From Mesonia sp. HuA40 (GTDB lineage Bacteria; Bacteroidota; Bacteroidia; Flavobacteriales; Flavobacteriaceae), in NCBI RefSeq assembly GCF_008017835.1, contig NZ_VRLT01000059.1, forward strand, positions 372,001 to 436,000: a stretch of DNA of 64,000 bases, given 5' to 3'. Positions 10,647-21,275 of this stretch are shown one piece after another; position 1 is the first letter of the stretch, and the number at the start of each line of letters is the position of its first letter. Both the position numbers and the translations under genes were made by a program. The notes under the pieces were generated by a model. That model was not told the origin of the DNA, ran no database searches, and saw nothing but the letters and a program-made list of their open reading frames with translations.

Positions 10647-10856
10647 TTAGGGCTTTCTTAACACTGCCCTTCTTAAATCAACACTAGTATAAACAGAAGT
10701 ACGATAATAAACTATTAAACAGCTTTCGGTTTGTTTGATTTGCTCAACTACATTATTTATTGACTCACCATCTAATTTTTTGATAATCTTATTTGTAGAA
10801 ACAGATAAGTTTAGCACAACAATAAGCAAAACAAGCATAACCTTAACAAGAGACAT
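10647..10856 (-). CDS. Possible small exported protein
   Basis: A 69-codon open frame with a credible signal peptide (VKVMLVLLIVVLNLSVS) and then a Lys/Glu-rich stretch with one Cys. No family is recognised and no exact promoter box lies upstream. It could be a remnant of a longer gene. It sits in the otherwise empty 450-base gap between ytxJ and clpB. Confidence 0.25.
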   Translation of the reverse strand: MSLVKVMLVLLIVVLNLSVSTNKIIKKLDGESINNVVEQIKQTESCLIVYYRTSVYTSVDLRRAVLRKP

Positions 10857-10960
10857 ACAACTTTTTTTGCTAAATTAGTAACAAAGCGGTTGGTTTACCA
10901 TACCCATAACCGGGTATATTTACGTCATTTTGTCATTAAATCAAAATAAAAAACTGACTT

Positions 10961-10992
10961 TTTGTCTTGATTTCGTTAAGGCATGAAATTTG
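10961..10992 (+). promoter_or_regulatory. Probable clpB promoter
   Basis: TTTG at 10961-10964 is followed after 20 bases by GAAATTTG at 10985-10992, one step from the TAnnTTTG consensus, and the clpB ATG is 24 bases further on. No CIRCE inverted repeat is present, so HrcA control is not indicated. Confidence 0.4.
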
Positions 10993-11016
10993 TAAATTCA
11001 AATAAAAATTAAAATT

Positions 11017-13611
11017 ATGAATCTAAACAATTTTACAATAAAATCGCAAGAAGCCATACAACAGGCACAGCAACTTGCACATCAATTGGGTCATCAACAA
11101 ATTGAAAACGAGCATATATTTAAAGGAATTTCTACTGTTGATGAAAATGTTACACCCTTTATTCTAAAAAAGCTAGGAATTAACTTGGTGCTGTTTAACC
11201 AATTATTAAACAAAATTCTAGAAAGTTTTGCCAAGGTAAGCGGTGGCGATATTATGCTATCGCGAGAGGCCTCTAGAAGTTTGACTGAAGCCCAGAGTTT
11301 GGCGAAGAAAATGAACGACGAGTATGTATCTATAGAGCACCTTATTTTAGCCATTTTCAAGTCGAATTCTAAAATTGCACAAATTTTAAAAGACCAAGGA
11401 GCTTCAGAAAAAGGTTTAAAATCTGCCATAGAAGAATTACGCCAAGGTGGACGCGTAACTTCACAAAGTGCCGAAGAAACCTATAATTCGCTTAATAAAT
11501 TCGCAAAAAATCTCAATGAGTTAGCCGAAACAGGAAAATTAGATCCCGTTATTGGGCGCGATGAGGAAATTCGCAGAATTTTGCAAATTCTTTCCAGAAG
11601 AACTAAAAATAATCCGATGCTAGTGGGAGAGCCTGGTACTGGTAAAACGGCCATTGCCGAAGGTTTAGCACATCGAATTGTAGCAGGCGATGTACCAGAA
11701 AATCTAAAAAATAAAATTATTTATTCTTTAGATATGGGCGCCTTAATAGCCGGAGCCAAGTATAAAGGAGAATTTGAAGAGCGACTCAAGGCAGTGATTA
11801 AAGAAGTAACTTCTAGCGATGGAAACATTGTGTTGTTCATAGACGAAATTCACACCTTAGTAGGAGCTGGTGGAGGCCAAGGTGCTATGGACGCTGCCAA
11901 CATCTTAAAACCAGCTTTAGCACGAGGCGAATTAAGAGCTATAGGGGCAACCACTCTAGATGAATACCAAAAATATTTTGAGCAAGACAAAGCATTAGAA
12001 AGAAGGTTTCAACGCGTTACAGTAGACGAACCCGATACAGAAAGTGCTATCTCAATACTACGGGGTATAAAAGAAAAGTATGAAACACACCATAAAGTAA
12101 GAATTAAAGACGAAGCTATTATAGCCGCGGTTGAATTGTCTCAACGCTATATCACCAATAGATTTTTACCCGATAAAGCTATTGATTTGATGGATGAAGC
12201 AGCCTCTAAGCTTAGAATGGAAATCAATTCTAAACCAGAAGAGTTAGATGTACTTGATCGTAAAATCATGCAACTAGAAATTGAAATAGAGGCCATTAAA
12301 CGCGAGAAAGATGAAGAAAAATTAAAATCGCTTAAAGCGGATTTAGCCAATCTTAAAGAAGAACGTAGCGAACTAAACGCTAAATGGCAAAACGAGAAAG
12401 GAATTGTAGATAACATTCAACAAGCTAAAACCGATATTGAGAATTTTAAATTAGAAGCAGAACGAGCGGAACGTGAAGGTGACTACGGAAAAGTTGCCGA
12501 GATACGCTATGGAAAAATTAAACAGGCACAAGAACAGCTTGATAAACTGCAAAAAGAAATGGCCGAACAAAAGGCACGAGGAGCCAAATCTCTAATACAA
12601 GAAGAGGTTACCAACGAGGATATTGCAGAAGTAGTTGCCAAATGGACTGGAATTCCAGTTACAAAAATGCTCCAAAGTGAACGCGAAAAACTATTATTAC
12701 TTGAAGAAGAACTTCATAAAAGAGTAGTTGGGCAAGAAGAAGCTATTCAAGCAGTTAGTGATGCTATAAGAAGAAGCAGAGCCGGTTTACAAGATCAAAA
12801 AAGGCCTATCGGGAGCTTCCTTTTCTTAGGTACCACAGGGGTTGGTAAAACAGAGTTAGCCAAGGCTTTGGCCGAGTATTTATTTAATGACGAGGCTGCC
12901 ATGACTAGAATAGATATGAGCGAATACCAAGAAAGACACGCCGTGAGTAGATTGGTTGGGGCACCTCCAGGCTATGTAGGCTATGATGAAGGAGGCCAAC
13001 TTACAGAAGCGGTAAGGCGTAAACCATACTCTGTGGTTTTATTAGATGAGATCGAAAAAGCACATCCTGATACATTCAATATTTTATTGCAAGTACTGGA
13101 TGAGGGCCGTTTGACTGATAATAAAGGAAGGTTAGCAGATTTTAGAAATACTATAATTATAATGACATCTAATATGGGTAGTCAAATTATTCAAGAAAAA
13201 TTTGAAGCTACCCAGAATATAGAATCTGCAACAGAAGCTGCTAAAATTGAAGTTCTTGGCCTTCTTAAACAGCAAGTAAGACCTGAGTTTTTAAATCGAA
13301 TTGATGATATTGTTATGTTTACACCGTTGACTGAACAAAACATCAAAGCTATTGTTGACTTACAATTAAAAGGCCTAAGTAAAATGCTGGCGCAGCAAAA
13401 CATTACCATTGATGCTACAGATGAGGCAATTAATTTGCTAGCTCAAAAAGGTTTTGACCCGCAATTTGGAGCAAGACCGGTGAAGAGAACCATTCAAAAA
13501 GAGGTTTTAAATACCCTATCAAAAGAGATTTTGGCAGGCAAAATAAGCCCAGAGAGTATTATATTAATCGATGCGTTTGACGACCAATTGGTCTTTAGAA
13601 ATAACGCTTAA
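11017..13611 (+). CDS. clpB: ATP-dependent chaperone ClpB
   Basis: The Hsp100 disaggregase, which works with DnaK to resolubilise aggregated proteins in the cytoplasm. It has 864 residues, the typical length. In order: N-terminal Clp repeat domain (about 1-150), first AAA+ domain with Walker A GEPGTGKT (204-211) and Walker B LFIDEIH, a coiled-coil middle domain (about 410-530, a feature of ClpB and not of ClpA/ClpC), second AAA+ domain with Walker A GTTGVGKT (605-612), and the C-terminal ARPVKR segment. The ClpP-binding loop is absent, as expected. It is a single-gene unit with a promoter candidate upstream and a strong terminator at 13634. Confidence 0.98.
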   Translation: MNLNNFTIKSQEAIQQAQQLAHQLGHQQIENEHIFKGISTVDENVTPFILKKLGINLVLFNQLLNKILESFAKVSGGDIMLSREASRSLTEAQSLAKKMNDEYVSIEHLILAIFKSNSKIAQILKDQGASEKGLKSAIEELRQGGRVTSQSAEETYNSLNKFAKNLNELAETGKLDPVIGRDEEIRRILQILSRRTKNNPMLVGEPGTGKTAIAEGLAHRIVAGDVPENLKNKIIYSLDMGALIAGAKYKGEFEERLKAVIKEVTSSDGNIVLFIDEIHTLVGAGGGQGAMDAANILKPALARGELRAIGATTLDEYQKYFEQDKALERRFQRVTVDEPDTESAISILRGIKEKYETHHKVRIKDEAIIAAVELSQRYITNRFLPDKAIDLMDEAASKLRMEINSKPEELDVLDRKIMQLEIEIEAIKREKDEEKLKSLKADLANLKEERSELNAKWQNEKGIVDNIQQAKTDIENFKLEAERAEREGDYGKVAEIRYGKIKQAQEQLDKLQKEMAEQKARGAKSLIQEEVTNEDIAEVVAKWTGIPVTKMLQSEREKLLLLEEELHKRVVGQEEAIQAVSDAIRRSRAGLQDQKRPIGSFLFLGTTGVGKTELAKALAEYLFNDEAAMTRIDMSEYQERHAVSRLVGAPPGYVGYDEGGQLTEAVRRKPYSVVLLDEIEKAHPDTFNILLQVLDEGRLTDNKGRLADFRNTIIIMTSNMGSQIIQEKFEATQNIESATEAAKIEVLGLLKQQVRPEFLNRIDDIVMFTPLTEQNIKAIVDLQLKGLSKMLAQQNITIDATDEAINLLAQKGFDPQFGARPVKRTIQKEVLNTLSKEILAGKISPESIILIDAFDDQLVFRNNA

Positions 13612-13633
13612 TAGTATTTATCATATTTTTAAT

Positions 13634-13670
13634 AATAGCAGGTGGTTTTTCACCTGCTATTTTATTTTTA
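13634..13670 (+). terminator. Intrinsic terminator after clpB
   Basis: An 11-bp perfect stem AATAGCAGGTG/CACCTGCTATT with a 6-base loop (13634-13661) and a T-rich tail. Confidence 0.88.
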
Positions 13671-13673
13671 TGG

Positions 13674-13681
13674 TATTTTTG
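13674..13681 (+). promoter_or_regulatory. -7 promoter box of the acyltransferase (TATTTTTG)
   Basis: An exact TAnnTTTG, 20 bases before the ATG at 13701 and directly after the clpB terminator. Confidence 0.55.
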
Positions 13682-13700
13682 TTTCTTTTCATTTTCCTTT

Positions 13701-14225
13701 ATGTATAAATTTATTTTTACTAAATTACTTGGCTGGCAAATTGAGGGAAGTTTTGATCCCAAAGTTAAAAAATCAATCATAATTGTTGTTCCTCATACCA
13801 GTTGGCACGATTTCTATATTGGCGTTCTTACGCGCGGAATAATAAATATACCCATTCATTTTATTGCCAAAAAAGAACTTTTTAAATGGCCATTTGGTGC
13901 TTATTTTAAAAAAATGGGAGGCCATGCATTAGATCGCACACCAGGACAAAAAAAGGTTGATGCTATCGCTAAAATGTTTAAAGAAGAAAATGAGTTTAGA
14001 CTGGCCTTGGCTCCAGAAGGAACCCGAAAGAAAGTAAGCCAGTGGAAGACTGGTTTTTATTTTATTGCCTTAAAAGCGAACATACCAATTATACCTGTGG
14101 CTTTTGATTACAAAAGAAAGGTAGTTAGAATAGGTACTACCTTTTACCCATCAGGAAAACTAGAGCAAGATTTGAATCGCTTACAATTATTTTTTAAAGG
14201 GGTTAAGGGAAAAGCCGATTTATAA
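13701..14225 (+). CDS. 1-acyl-sn-glycerol-3-phosphate acyltransferase family protein
   Basis: A protein of 174 residues of the PlsC/LPLAT family, which transfers acyl chains onto lysophospholipids or related acceptors at the inner membrane. The catalytic HX4D motif is HTSWHD (His32-Asp37) and the substrate-binding EGTR is at 106-109. It is shorter than typical PlsC (about 240 residues) and lacks an N-terminal membrane helix, like the small bacterial members often found in flavobacteria. The real acceptor is unknown. The sbcDC pair follows 62 bases downstream on the same strand and may be read through from here. Confidence 0.85.
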   Translation: MYKFIFTKLLGWQIEGSFDPKVKKSIIIVVPHTSWHDFYIGVLTRGIINIPIHFIAKKELFKWPFGAYFKKMGGHALDRTPGQKKVDAIAKMFKEENEFRLALAPEGTRKKVSQWKTGFYFIALKANIPIIPVAFDYKRKVVRIGTTFYPSGKLEQDLNRLQLFFKGVKGKADL

Positions 14226-14287
14226 ACCTACAGATTTTATTAACTAAAATAAAAAGTTTAACTTCCCTTTTATGGTCAAATTAAATT

Positions 14288-15496
14288 ATGAGAATTTTAC
14301 ATACTGCAGACTGGCATATTGGTAAACGCTTACATAAACATTACCTATACCAAGATTTTGATTTATTCATAGGTTGGTTGTGCGATATTATTTTAGATGA
14401 AAAAATAGAGCTAGTTCTTGTTTCTGGTGATGTTTTTGACTTGGCAAATCCTTCCGCAGAAGCTAGAAAGCAATATTATCAAGCTTTGTTAGCTATAAAG
14501 AATTTAAACTGTAAGATTATTATTACAGGAGGTAATCATGACTCCCCTAGTATGCTAGATGCACCCAAAGAACTGCTTAACGCTTTAGACTTAAATGTAA
14601 TTGGAGGTTTACCAGAACAAATTGAAGACTGCATTATTACTTTACCCAACTCTAAAAATCCAGAAATTGTTGTAGCCGCCCTACCCTTTTTGCGTGATGC
14701 AGATATAAGACAAGCAAGCGATGGCAACACTTATGAAGATCGCTTAATAGCGATAAGAAAAGGTATTCAATCAAAGTTTGATGCAGCGGCCAATTGGTGT
14801 GAAAAAAATTACAATGGAATTCCTGCAATTGCTATGGGCCACTTATATGCAGCTGGCGTAAGTACATCTGAAAGTGAAAGAGATATTCAAATTGGTAATC
14901 AAGCTGCCTTTAAGGCCGAACAGTTTAACACCTATTTTAAATACATAGCTTTGGGGCATATTCACCAGCCCCAACAAGTTCATGCAACAGTGCCTACTTA
15001 TTATAGCGGGGCACCCATACAACTTTCCTTTAGTGAACGCCAAGATGAGAAACGCGTATTAATTATCGATACTAAAAATGGTTTTACTCCAAAAAGTCTC
15101 ACCATCCCAAAGTTTAGAAACCTAAAAAAAATTACTGGTACGCTTGAACAAATTAAAGACAAACTAGCCAAATTAATCTGGCAGGGTACCTTAACCACCT
15201 TAATTGAAATAGAGCTACGAGAAGAAAATTATAGTCTTCAAAAGTTAACTGAACTCGATGCGCTTATAAGTGATTTTAGTTTACCAAATTTTGAAATTAT
15301 AAAGCATCGTGCTCAATTTAGCAATCAACAATTGCAAACGGGAGATGTGTTTTCTAACAGGCAAAGCCTTAAAGATCTCAAACCTAAAGAAGTATTTGAT
15401 TCCTTATTAAATCAAGAGAGCTATTTACCCGAAGAACGGGTTGAATTAAGACAGACTTTTGATGAATTGTATGAACTATTAAATACCAACGATTGA
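14288..15496 (+). CDS. sbcD: Nuclease subunit SbcD
   Basis: The Mre11-type phosphoesterase subunit of SbcCD, which cuts hairpins and protein-blocked DNA ends. It has 402 residues. The metal-binding motifs are in place: DWH (Asp8, His10), GDVFD (47-51), GGNHDS near 82-87, and the paired GH segments GHLYAAG and GHIHQPQ. The C-terminal capping domain is complete. It is followed after 10 bases by sbcC, its partner, so the two are one operon. Confidence 0.96.
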   Translation: MRILHTADWHIGKRLHKHYLYQDFDLFIGWLCDIILDEKIELVLVSGDVFDLANPSAEARKQYYQALLAIKNLNCKIIITGGNHDSPSMLDAPKELLNALDLNVIGGLPEQIEDCIITLPNSKNPEIVVAALPFLRDADIRQASDGNTYEDRLIAIRKGIQSKFDAAANWCEKNYNGIPAIAMGHLYAAGVSTSESERDIQIGNQAAFKAEQFNTYFKYIALGHIHQPQQVHATVPTYYSGAPIQLSFSERQDEKRVLIIDTKNGFTPKSLTIPKFRNLKKITGTLEQIKDKLAKLIWQGTLTTLIEIELREENYSLQKLTELDALISDFSLPNFEIIKHRAQFSNQQLQTGDVFSNRQSLKDLKPKEVFDSLLNQESYLPEERVELRQTFDELYELLNTND

Positions 15497-15506
15497 TCTA
15501 TAAGCT

Positions 15507-18500
15507 ATGAAAATCTTACAGCTAAGCTTTAAAAATATTAATTCGCTCAAAGGCGAACACCATATCGATTTTACCCAGTCGCCCTTTATTCAAAACAACT
15601 TATTTGCCATAACTGGGCCAACTGGTAGTGGGAAAACAAGTTTATTAGATGCGATCTCTCTGGCACTTTTTAATCAGGTTCCACGATTGGGCAAATTAAG
15701 TACTTCAGAAGTTATCAAAAAAGGCGCTATTCTTACTCGCAATCAAACAGATGCTTATGCGCAAGTTTCATATTCTTGTGAAAAGGGAATTTTCGCTTCT
15801 CGGTGGGAGATTTCAACCGCAAGAACAGGTAACTTGCGTGATTATGAAATGCGCATTATCTCTGTTAAGGAGGACAAAACCCTAGATCTCAAAAAAAGTG
15901 AAGTGCCTCACTGTAACGAGAAATTAATAGGACTAAATTATGAACAATTCATTAAATCTGTAGTCTTAGCACAAGGTGAATTTGCTAAGTTCTTACAGGT
16001 TGATAAAAAAGAACGTGGTGCGCTTTTAGAAAAAATAACTGGTACAGGAATATATAGACAATTAGGTCAATTAGCTTATAGAAAATACGGTGAATTAGAA
16101 AAAGAAATACAGCAGCAAAAAAATAAAATCAATACCTTAAGCGAACAATTAATTGCTGATGACGAATTTAAACTCAAACAGGAAGAGGCCGCCCAAAAGA
16201 AGATTTATAAAGAGAAATTAACTGAAAAAATAGATATTTTAAAAGAGCAAAAAAGAATTAAAGAAAAAAGTCAAGCGATTCTTAAAAATTTAAATGAAAC
16301 TGAAAAAAAATTAAAAGAGCACAATCTTAATCTTGAAAACTTCAATAAAGAGGAAGGTTTAACGCTAGAAAAACACTTGGCTCTGCAGGAAACGGCAGCA
16401 AAAATCAACGAAGAGAAAAACCTTTTTGATCGAATAAAAGAATACAATGACAAGATAAATGACATTCAAAATAGTATTCAACAAAATCAGGAAAAAAGGG
16501 TAGAAAATCAGAATCATTTTCAAACAATTTTCAACCTAAACAGCTCATCCTCAGATTTTGGAAATCAACTCCAACAGTATAAAGAGCACATCCGTAAATT
16601 GGAGTCAAATCGGCAAAAAACCTTGAATGACTTTAAAAGCCTGGTCAATCAAATTACGTTTAATCTAGAGCCCTTTCCTATTGCGCTAAAAACCAAAAAC
16701 CCTCAGCTAACCAAAGCAGAAACTGAAGATTTTTTTGGTAAAAATCAAGTTGAATTAAAAGCTCTCGAGCAGAAATTTGGCTTTGACACAATAAATGATT
16801 TGGATCACGAAGACCATCAAATCACGCTTCGCTTAAATAAAATCCGTCAAGGGGAATTAAATTACTTACGTTTTCTCGATATTCAAAAAGACATTAAACA
16901 GAAACAAAAAGAGAAGTTAATAAAAGAAAAAAGCATAGCCTCGAGTCCTCAAACCATTACTATCGCTAAAAACGAAATCGAAAAGCTTGAACTGCAATTA
17001 GACATTGAAGAAAAACAGGAAAAAATTGCCTTTTTACAAAAAAAACTAAGTCATTACCGCGAAGAGTTGCAAACCGGTGAGCCTTGCCCTTTATGCGGAA
17101 GTTTAGATCATCCCTTTGCCAATCATACCCCTGTACAAAAAACAGAAGAAAAAGTAATTGCGACTTTAAAGGAGAAAATTAAAGATCAGCAGCAACAATT
17201 AACAGAACAACAAACAGAGTTAAAGGTTGCAAAAGAGGAATTAAAAGCTATAGATACTACAATTCAAACCAAGCAAAAGGAACTCAATGCTGAAAGGCAA
17301 AAATTTGAGCAATTATTTTCAAAAGACATCCATCAAATCCGTGCAAACGATTTGACTAATTCAATAAATTTACTGGAGGAAAGACAAGAAAAATTAAAAA
17401 GGTACAAGTCAATAAAACAACAGCAAAAAGCGCTTAAAAAGTTAATTGAAGATATAACCTATTTAGTTAGTTTATTGAAACAAGGAAAAACTATTAAAGA
17501 GGAAATGAATCAACATTTCAAGGGTGAAAATTTTGAAAAAGAAATTGATCAAACCGAAAAACAATATGATAAGTTAAACCTAGAACTTTTACAATTAACA
17601 TCAACCCAAAAGAATCTTAAAAAGGAATATAATGCGATAGCTGAAAAGCACGAAAATTTAGTAAAAGTGCTAGACCCGCAATTATCAAAATTAGGCTATT
17701 CTACCATTAATGCAGCTAGAAAAGATATTTTAGAGCATTCTAAATTTATAGAATATCAAGAAAAACAGACAAACTTGAAGAATGCTATTTTAGCATTAAA
17801 AACAAGTTTAAAAGACTTACGGAATCAAAATAATGAGCTTAAAGCAGAGGTTAGTGCTTTAAGCCTTGACGAATTAGCAAAATTACTTAAAACGCATCAA
17901 AATGCCCTGCAAGCAAATGACGAGGCATTAATCGAATTAAATCGAATACTCAGAAATCAAGCTAATTTTACTGATAAAATAAATAAACTAAAAACAGAAA
18001 TAAACGATCAAACCAAGAATAATAAACGCTGGAAGACAATGCGAGATTTAATTGGTGATGCTACTGGAAATAAATTCAATGACTATGCTCAAGACTTAAC
18101 TTTAAGTCAATTATTAATTTTAGCTAACAAACGCTTAACGCATTTGACGGATAGATATAAAATGGATAAACCCCTTCCTCAAGAAGACGATAGTTTAATC
18201 GCCATAGACCAGCATATGGGTGGTCAACGCAGATCAATTAAAACGCTATCGGGCGGAGAAACCTTTTTAATGAGTTTGGCTTTGGCTTTAGCCTTGTCTG
18301 ATTTAGCTTCACACAAAGTAGAAATAAACAGCCTTTTTATTGATGAAGGCTTTGGAACGCTTGATCCCGAAACTTTAGATCAAACCCTAGACACGCTTGA
18401 ATTGTTACAAGCCAAATCAAATAAAATGATTGGTATTATAAGCCACGTAACCAGTTTAAAAGAGCGTATATCAACACAAATACAAATCAATCAAAACGGT

Positions 18501-18533
18501 CAGGGGTACAGTAGTTTAAAAATTATTGGGTAA
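15507..18533 (+). CDS. sbcC: Nuclease subunit SbcC
   Basis: The Rad50-type ATPase of SbcCD. It has 1008 residues: an N-terminal ATPase half with Walker A GPTGSGKT (37-44), long Lys/Glu/Gln-rich coiled coils on both sides, a central zinc hook CPLC (Cys527, Cys530), and the C-terminal half with the ABC signature LSGGE (from 914) and Walker B LFIDEGFGTLD. ATP binding closes the dimer around DNA and activates SbcD. The gene ends 6 bases before the convergent VanX-like gene, with no terminator between. Confidence 0.96.
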   Translation: MKILQLSFKNINSLKGEHHIDFTQSPFIQNNLFAITGPTGSGKTSLLDAISLALFNQVPRLGKLSTSEVIKKGAILTRNQTDAYAQVSYSCEKGIFASRWEISTARTGNLRDYEMRIISVKEDKTLDLKKSEVPHCNEKLIGLNYEQFIKSVVLAQGEFAKFLQVDKKERGALLEKITGTGIYRQLGQLAYRKYGELEKEIQQQKNKINTLSEQLIADDEFKLKQEEAAQKKIYKEKLTEKIDILKEQKRIKEKSQAILKNLNETEKKLKEHNLNLENFNKEEGLTLEKHLALQETAAKINEEKNLFDRIKEYNDKINDIQNSIQQNQEKRVENQNHFQTIFNLNSSSSDFGNQLQQYKEHIRKLESNRQKTLNDFKSLVNQITFNLEPFPIALKTKNPQLTKAETEDFFGKNQVELKALEQKFGFDTINDLDHEDHQITLRLNKIRQGELNYLRFLDIQKDIKQKQKEKLIKEKSIASSPQTITIAKNEIEKLELQLDIEEKQEKIAFLQKKLSHYREELQTGEPCPLCGSLDHPFANHTPVQKTEEKVIATLKEKIKDQQQQLTEQQTELKVAKEELKAIDTTIQTKQKELNAERQKFEQLFSKDIHQIRANDLTNSINLLEERQEKLKRYKSIKQQQKALKKLIEDITYLVSLLKQGKTIKEEMNQHFKGENFEKEIDQTEKQYDKLNLELLQLTSTQKNLKKEYNAIAEKHENLVKVLDPQLSKLGYSTINAARKDILEHSKFIEYQEKQTNLKNAILALKTSLKDLRNQNNELKAEVSALSLDELAKLLKTHQNALQANDEALIELNRILRNQANFTDKINKLKTEINDQTKNNKRWKTMRDLIGDATGNKFNDYAQDLTLSQLLILANKRLTHLTDRYKMDKPLPQEDDSLIAIDQHMGGQRRSIKTLSGGETFLMSLALALALSDLASHKVEINSLFIDEGFGTLDPETLDQTLDTLELLQAKSNKMIGIISHVTSLKERISTQIQINQNGQGYSSLKIIG

Positions 18534-18539
18534 TCGGGC

Positions 18540-19226
18540 TTATCTCACGATAAAGTTAAAATAAGTAGAAGGAAAAGGCTCGTTTTTAAGCGTATAATGC
18601 CACCATTCTTTTGCATAAGATAAAAAACCAAATTTTCTCATTCCGTCTTTTAGCATTTTTCTGTTCATCTTCTGTATTTTGGTTAACCCTATGGCATTAT
18701 GATGAGAAATTTCATCAAAAAGATCATAGGGGCTACCCATATCTAATTCTTTACCAGTTTTTAAATCTACCAGTGTCAAATCGATGGTACTACCTCTTGA
18801 ATGCCCAGATTTTGTTGCGATATAACCCATAGCAAATAGCTTTTTCTTATCCAAATCTGGGTAAAATTCGCTCTTCATCAAGGTATCTTCGCTTTTTTTT
18901 GACCAATTAAAAAACTGATTTACGGCTCGCTGCGGGCGATATGCATCGAACACCTTAAATATATATCCTTTGGCTAAAAAATATTCACTAGCCTGTTTTA
19001 ATTGCTTTATGGCTTTTTTAGACATTATCGCTTGTGGTTGCTTATAACCTTTGATGGGTCGCCCTACAAAGTTATGCTTACCCGCGTATCTAATGTCTAA
19101 GATTATTAAATCTACATGCTCATCTATATAAGCAAATTCGGGCGGAATTTTATTGTTCTGGCTATAGAGTATACTTGAAAATAGAATTCCGCACAGAATA
19201 AGCAAATATTTTTTTCTTAAAATCAA
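18540..19226 (-). CDS. D-alanyl-D-alanine dipeptidase (VanX/DdpX-like, M15D)
   Basis: An exported zinc peptidase of 228 residues with a signal peptide (KYLLILCGILFSSILYSQ). All VanX residues are present: the Arg in DAYRP (Arg97), the zinc ligands His142 and Asp149 in SGHSRGSTID, and Glu207 and His210 in EWWHY. The family cleaves D-Ala-D-Ala, either for vancomycin resistance or for recycling D-Ala from peptidoglycan; without vanH/vanA nearby, recycling is more likely. It starts 3 bases after the stop of the M3 peptidase on the same strand and is probably co-transcribed with it. Confidence 0.9.
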   Translation of the reverse strand: MILRKKYLLILCGILFSSILYSQNNKIPPEFAYIDEHVDLIILDIRYAGKHNFVGRPIKGYKQPQAIMSKKAIKQLKQASEYFLAKGYIFKVFDAYRPQRAVNQFFNWSKKSEDTLMKSEFYPDLDKKKLFAMGYIATKSGHSRGSTIDLTLVDLKTGKELDMGSPYDLFDEISHHNAIGLTKIQKMNRKMLKDGMRKFGFLSYAKEWWHYTLKNEPFPSTYFNFIVR

Positions 19227-19229
19227 TTT

Positions 19230-21275
19230 TTATTTTTTGGTTTTTTTAGCAAATCCGCGGTCACGCAAAAGCGCTTTTACATCGGCCTCTTTTCCTCTAA
19301 ATAACTGATAAGCTTCGACAGGATCGATAGCATTTCTAGGAGCAAATAAATAATTAACCAATTTATCTGCTAGTTGCTCATCATAAAATCCGCCTGGAGA
19401 TTCGGCAAAAGCCTCTGCCGCATCTGATGTAAGCACATCTGCCCACAAATAACCATAATAGCCGGCAGCATAGCCCTCACCAGAAAATATATGCCCAAAA
19501 TGCGGCGTGCGATGACGCATAACTATTTGTTCTGGTAATCCGAGGCTATCTAATGTCTTTTTTTCAAAATCAGCAACATCTATATCGGTAGGGTCTGTCA
19601 TATGCAGTTTCATATCTATCAGTGCCGATGCCAAGAATTCTGTTGTGGCAAAGCCTTGGTTAAAGGTTGCGGCTTGTTTAATTTTGACCACTAATTCTTG
19701 AGGTATAACTTTATCTGTTTTATAGTGACGCAAGAATCTATTTATAACCTCATCTGTAGATAGCCAACGCTCTAATAACTGCGATTGAAATTCGGTATAA
19801 TCACGAACCCCTCCATTTAAAGTTGGGTAATCTACTTTGGCCGATAAAAAGTGAAGTGCGTGGCCAAATTCGTGAAAAAAGGTTTCGGCATCATCCCAAG
19901 AAATCAAAACAGGTTCACCTGGCGCAGGTTTAATAAAGTTAGAATTATTCGATGCTAAAACAGGCTTATTACCTTCTAGCTTGGTTCTACTTCGATAAGT
20001 AGTAGCCCAAGCTCCCGAGCGTTTTCCTTGTCTTGCATATGGATCTAAGTACCAAAGCCCAACTAACTTATTACTATCTTTTTGGCGCACTTCATAAACT
20101 TCGACATCTTCATGAAAAACAGGAACACTGCCTTCTTTCACTGGCTCAAATTGATAACCAAACAATTTTTCAGCCGTAAAAAACAGAGCATCTTTAAGGT
20201 TATCAAGCACTAAATATTGTTTGATTTCTTCACCATCTAAATCATATTTTTCTTTTCTTACTTTTTCGGCATAGTAACGATAATCCCAAGGCTTTATTTG
20301 AATTTCGTGTCCTAACTTATCGGCTAGTTTTTGCATATCGGCAACTTCCTCTTTAGCTCTATCTACTGCCCTTGGCCAAACATTAAGCATTAAATTCATC
20401 GCTGCTTCAGGTGTTTTTGCCATTCTATTTTGCAACCTCCAAGATGCATAATTATCAAACCCTAATAATGCCACCCGTTCATCTCTTAATTTTAAAATTT
20501 GAGCAATTATATTTTTGTTATCATAGGCATCATTGTTGTCGCCACGAGAATAATAATTCTTCCAAACCTTCTCTCTTAAATCCCGATGATCTGAATAAGT
20601 TAAAAAAGGATCTATTGACGATCTTGTATTCACTATAGCATAGGCTCCTGGTTTTCCTTGCTTTTCTGCCGTAGTGGCGGCCGCTTTTACAAATGAATCA
20701 GGAAGACCATCTAACTGATCTTTATTTAAAAATGTAACATAATTTTCTTCATCGGCTAATACGTTGTTTGAAAAATCGGTATATAGCGCAGATAACTCTT
20801 TTTGAATTTGGGCATAACGTTTTTTATCTTCTTTAGATAAATTGGCACCATTCATAGTGAATCGCTCATAAATTAAATTTAGTGTGCGTTGTTTTTGCTC
20901 GTCAAGCGGATTTTTTTGTGCGTTATCATAAACTTGCTTAATTCTTTTGAACAATTTTTCATTTTGAAGAATACTAGACTGATACTCGGCTATTTGAGGG
21001 GCTAAATCTTTTTGTACTGCTCTAAATTCTTCTGAAGATTTATTGCTGCTATATATACCATAGTATGTAAAGGCCCTATCTAAAGCCTTACCCGCCTTTT
21101 CTATGGCTACAATAGTGTTTTCAAAATTCGGTTCGCTTTCTAGATTGCTTATGCTATCCAATTCTTCTAAGTGCAAAACCATACCCTGCTTGATAGCAGG
21201 TTTGATTTGGTTCACCTTCATTTTATCAAAAGCCGGTACACCTTCATAAGGCCCTTCCCAGTCATTTAAAAGCAC
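19230..21275 (-). CDS. M3 family peptidase (Dcp/oligopeptidase A-like), separated from its signal peptide by a frameshift
   Basis: The large catalytic frame, 681 residues from a GTG at 21275. The zinc motif HEFGH is at 468-472 (FFHEFGHALHFL) and the C-terminal PHFGHIFSGEGYAAGYYGY segment is typical of peptidyl-dipeptidase Dcp and oligopeptidase A. Family members cleave small peptides. In flavobacteria this protein normally begins with a lipoprotein signal that runs directly into NPLLNDWEGPY; here that signal is present but lies in another frame (see 21266-21379). Expressed from the GTG, the enzyme would be cytoplasmic. It may instead be a recent frameshift mutation, a sequencing error in the T4 run, or a programmed shift. 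Confidence 0.9.
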   Translation of the reverse strand: MLLNDWEGPYEGVPAFDKMKVNQIKPAIKQGMVLHLEELDSISNLESEPNFENTIVAIEKAGKALDRAFTYYGIYSSNKSSEEFRAVQKDLAPQIAEYQSSILQNEKLFKRIKQVYDNAQKNPLDEQKQRTLNLIYERFTMNGANLSKEDKKRYAQIQKELSALYTDFSNNVLADEENYVTFLNKDQLDGLPDSFVKAAATTAEKQGKPGAYAIVNTRSSIDPFLTYSDHRDLREKVWKNYYSRGDNNDAYDNKNIIAQILKLRDERVALLGFDNYASWRLQNRMAKTPEAAMNLMLNVWPRAVDRAKEEVADMQKLADKLGHEIQIKPWDYRYYAEKVRKEKYDLDGEEIKQYLVLDNLKDALFFTAEKLFGYQFEPVKEGSVPVFHEDVEVYEVRQKDSNKLVGLWYLDPYARQGKRSGAWATTYRSRTKLEGNKPVLASNNSNFIKPAPGEPVLISWDDAETFFHEFGHALHFLSAKVDYPTLNGGVRDYTEFQSQLLERWLSTDEVINRFLRHYKTDKVIPQELVVKIKQAATFNQGFATTEFLASALIDMKLHMTDPTDIDVADFEKKTLDSLGLPEQIVMRHRTPHFGHIFSGEGYAAGYYGYLWADVLTSDAAEAFAESPGGFYDEQLADKLVNYLFAPRNAIDPVEAYQLFRGKEADVKALLRDRGFAKKTKK

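Noticed and set aside
10900-11016. CIRCE heat-shock operator before clpB
   Set aside because: No TTAGCACTC-N9-GAGTGCTAA inverted repeat is present.
12147-12416. Ser-rich minus-strand frames within clpB
   Set aside because: They are antisense shadows of the Glu/Lys-rich middle domain.
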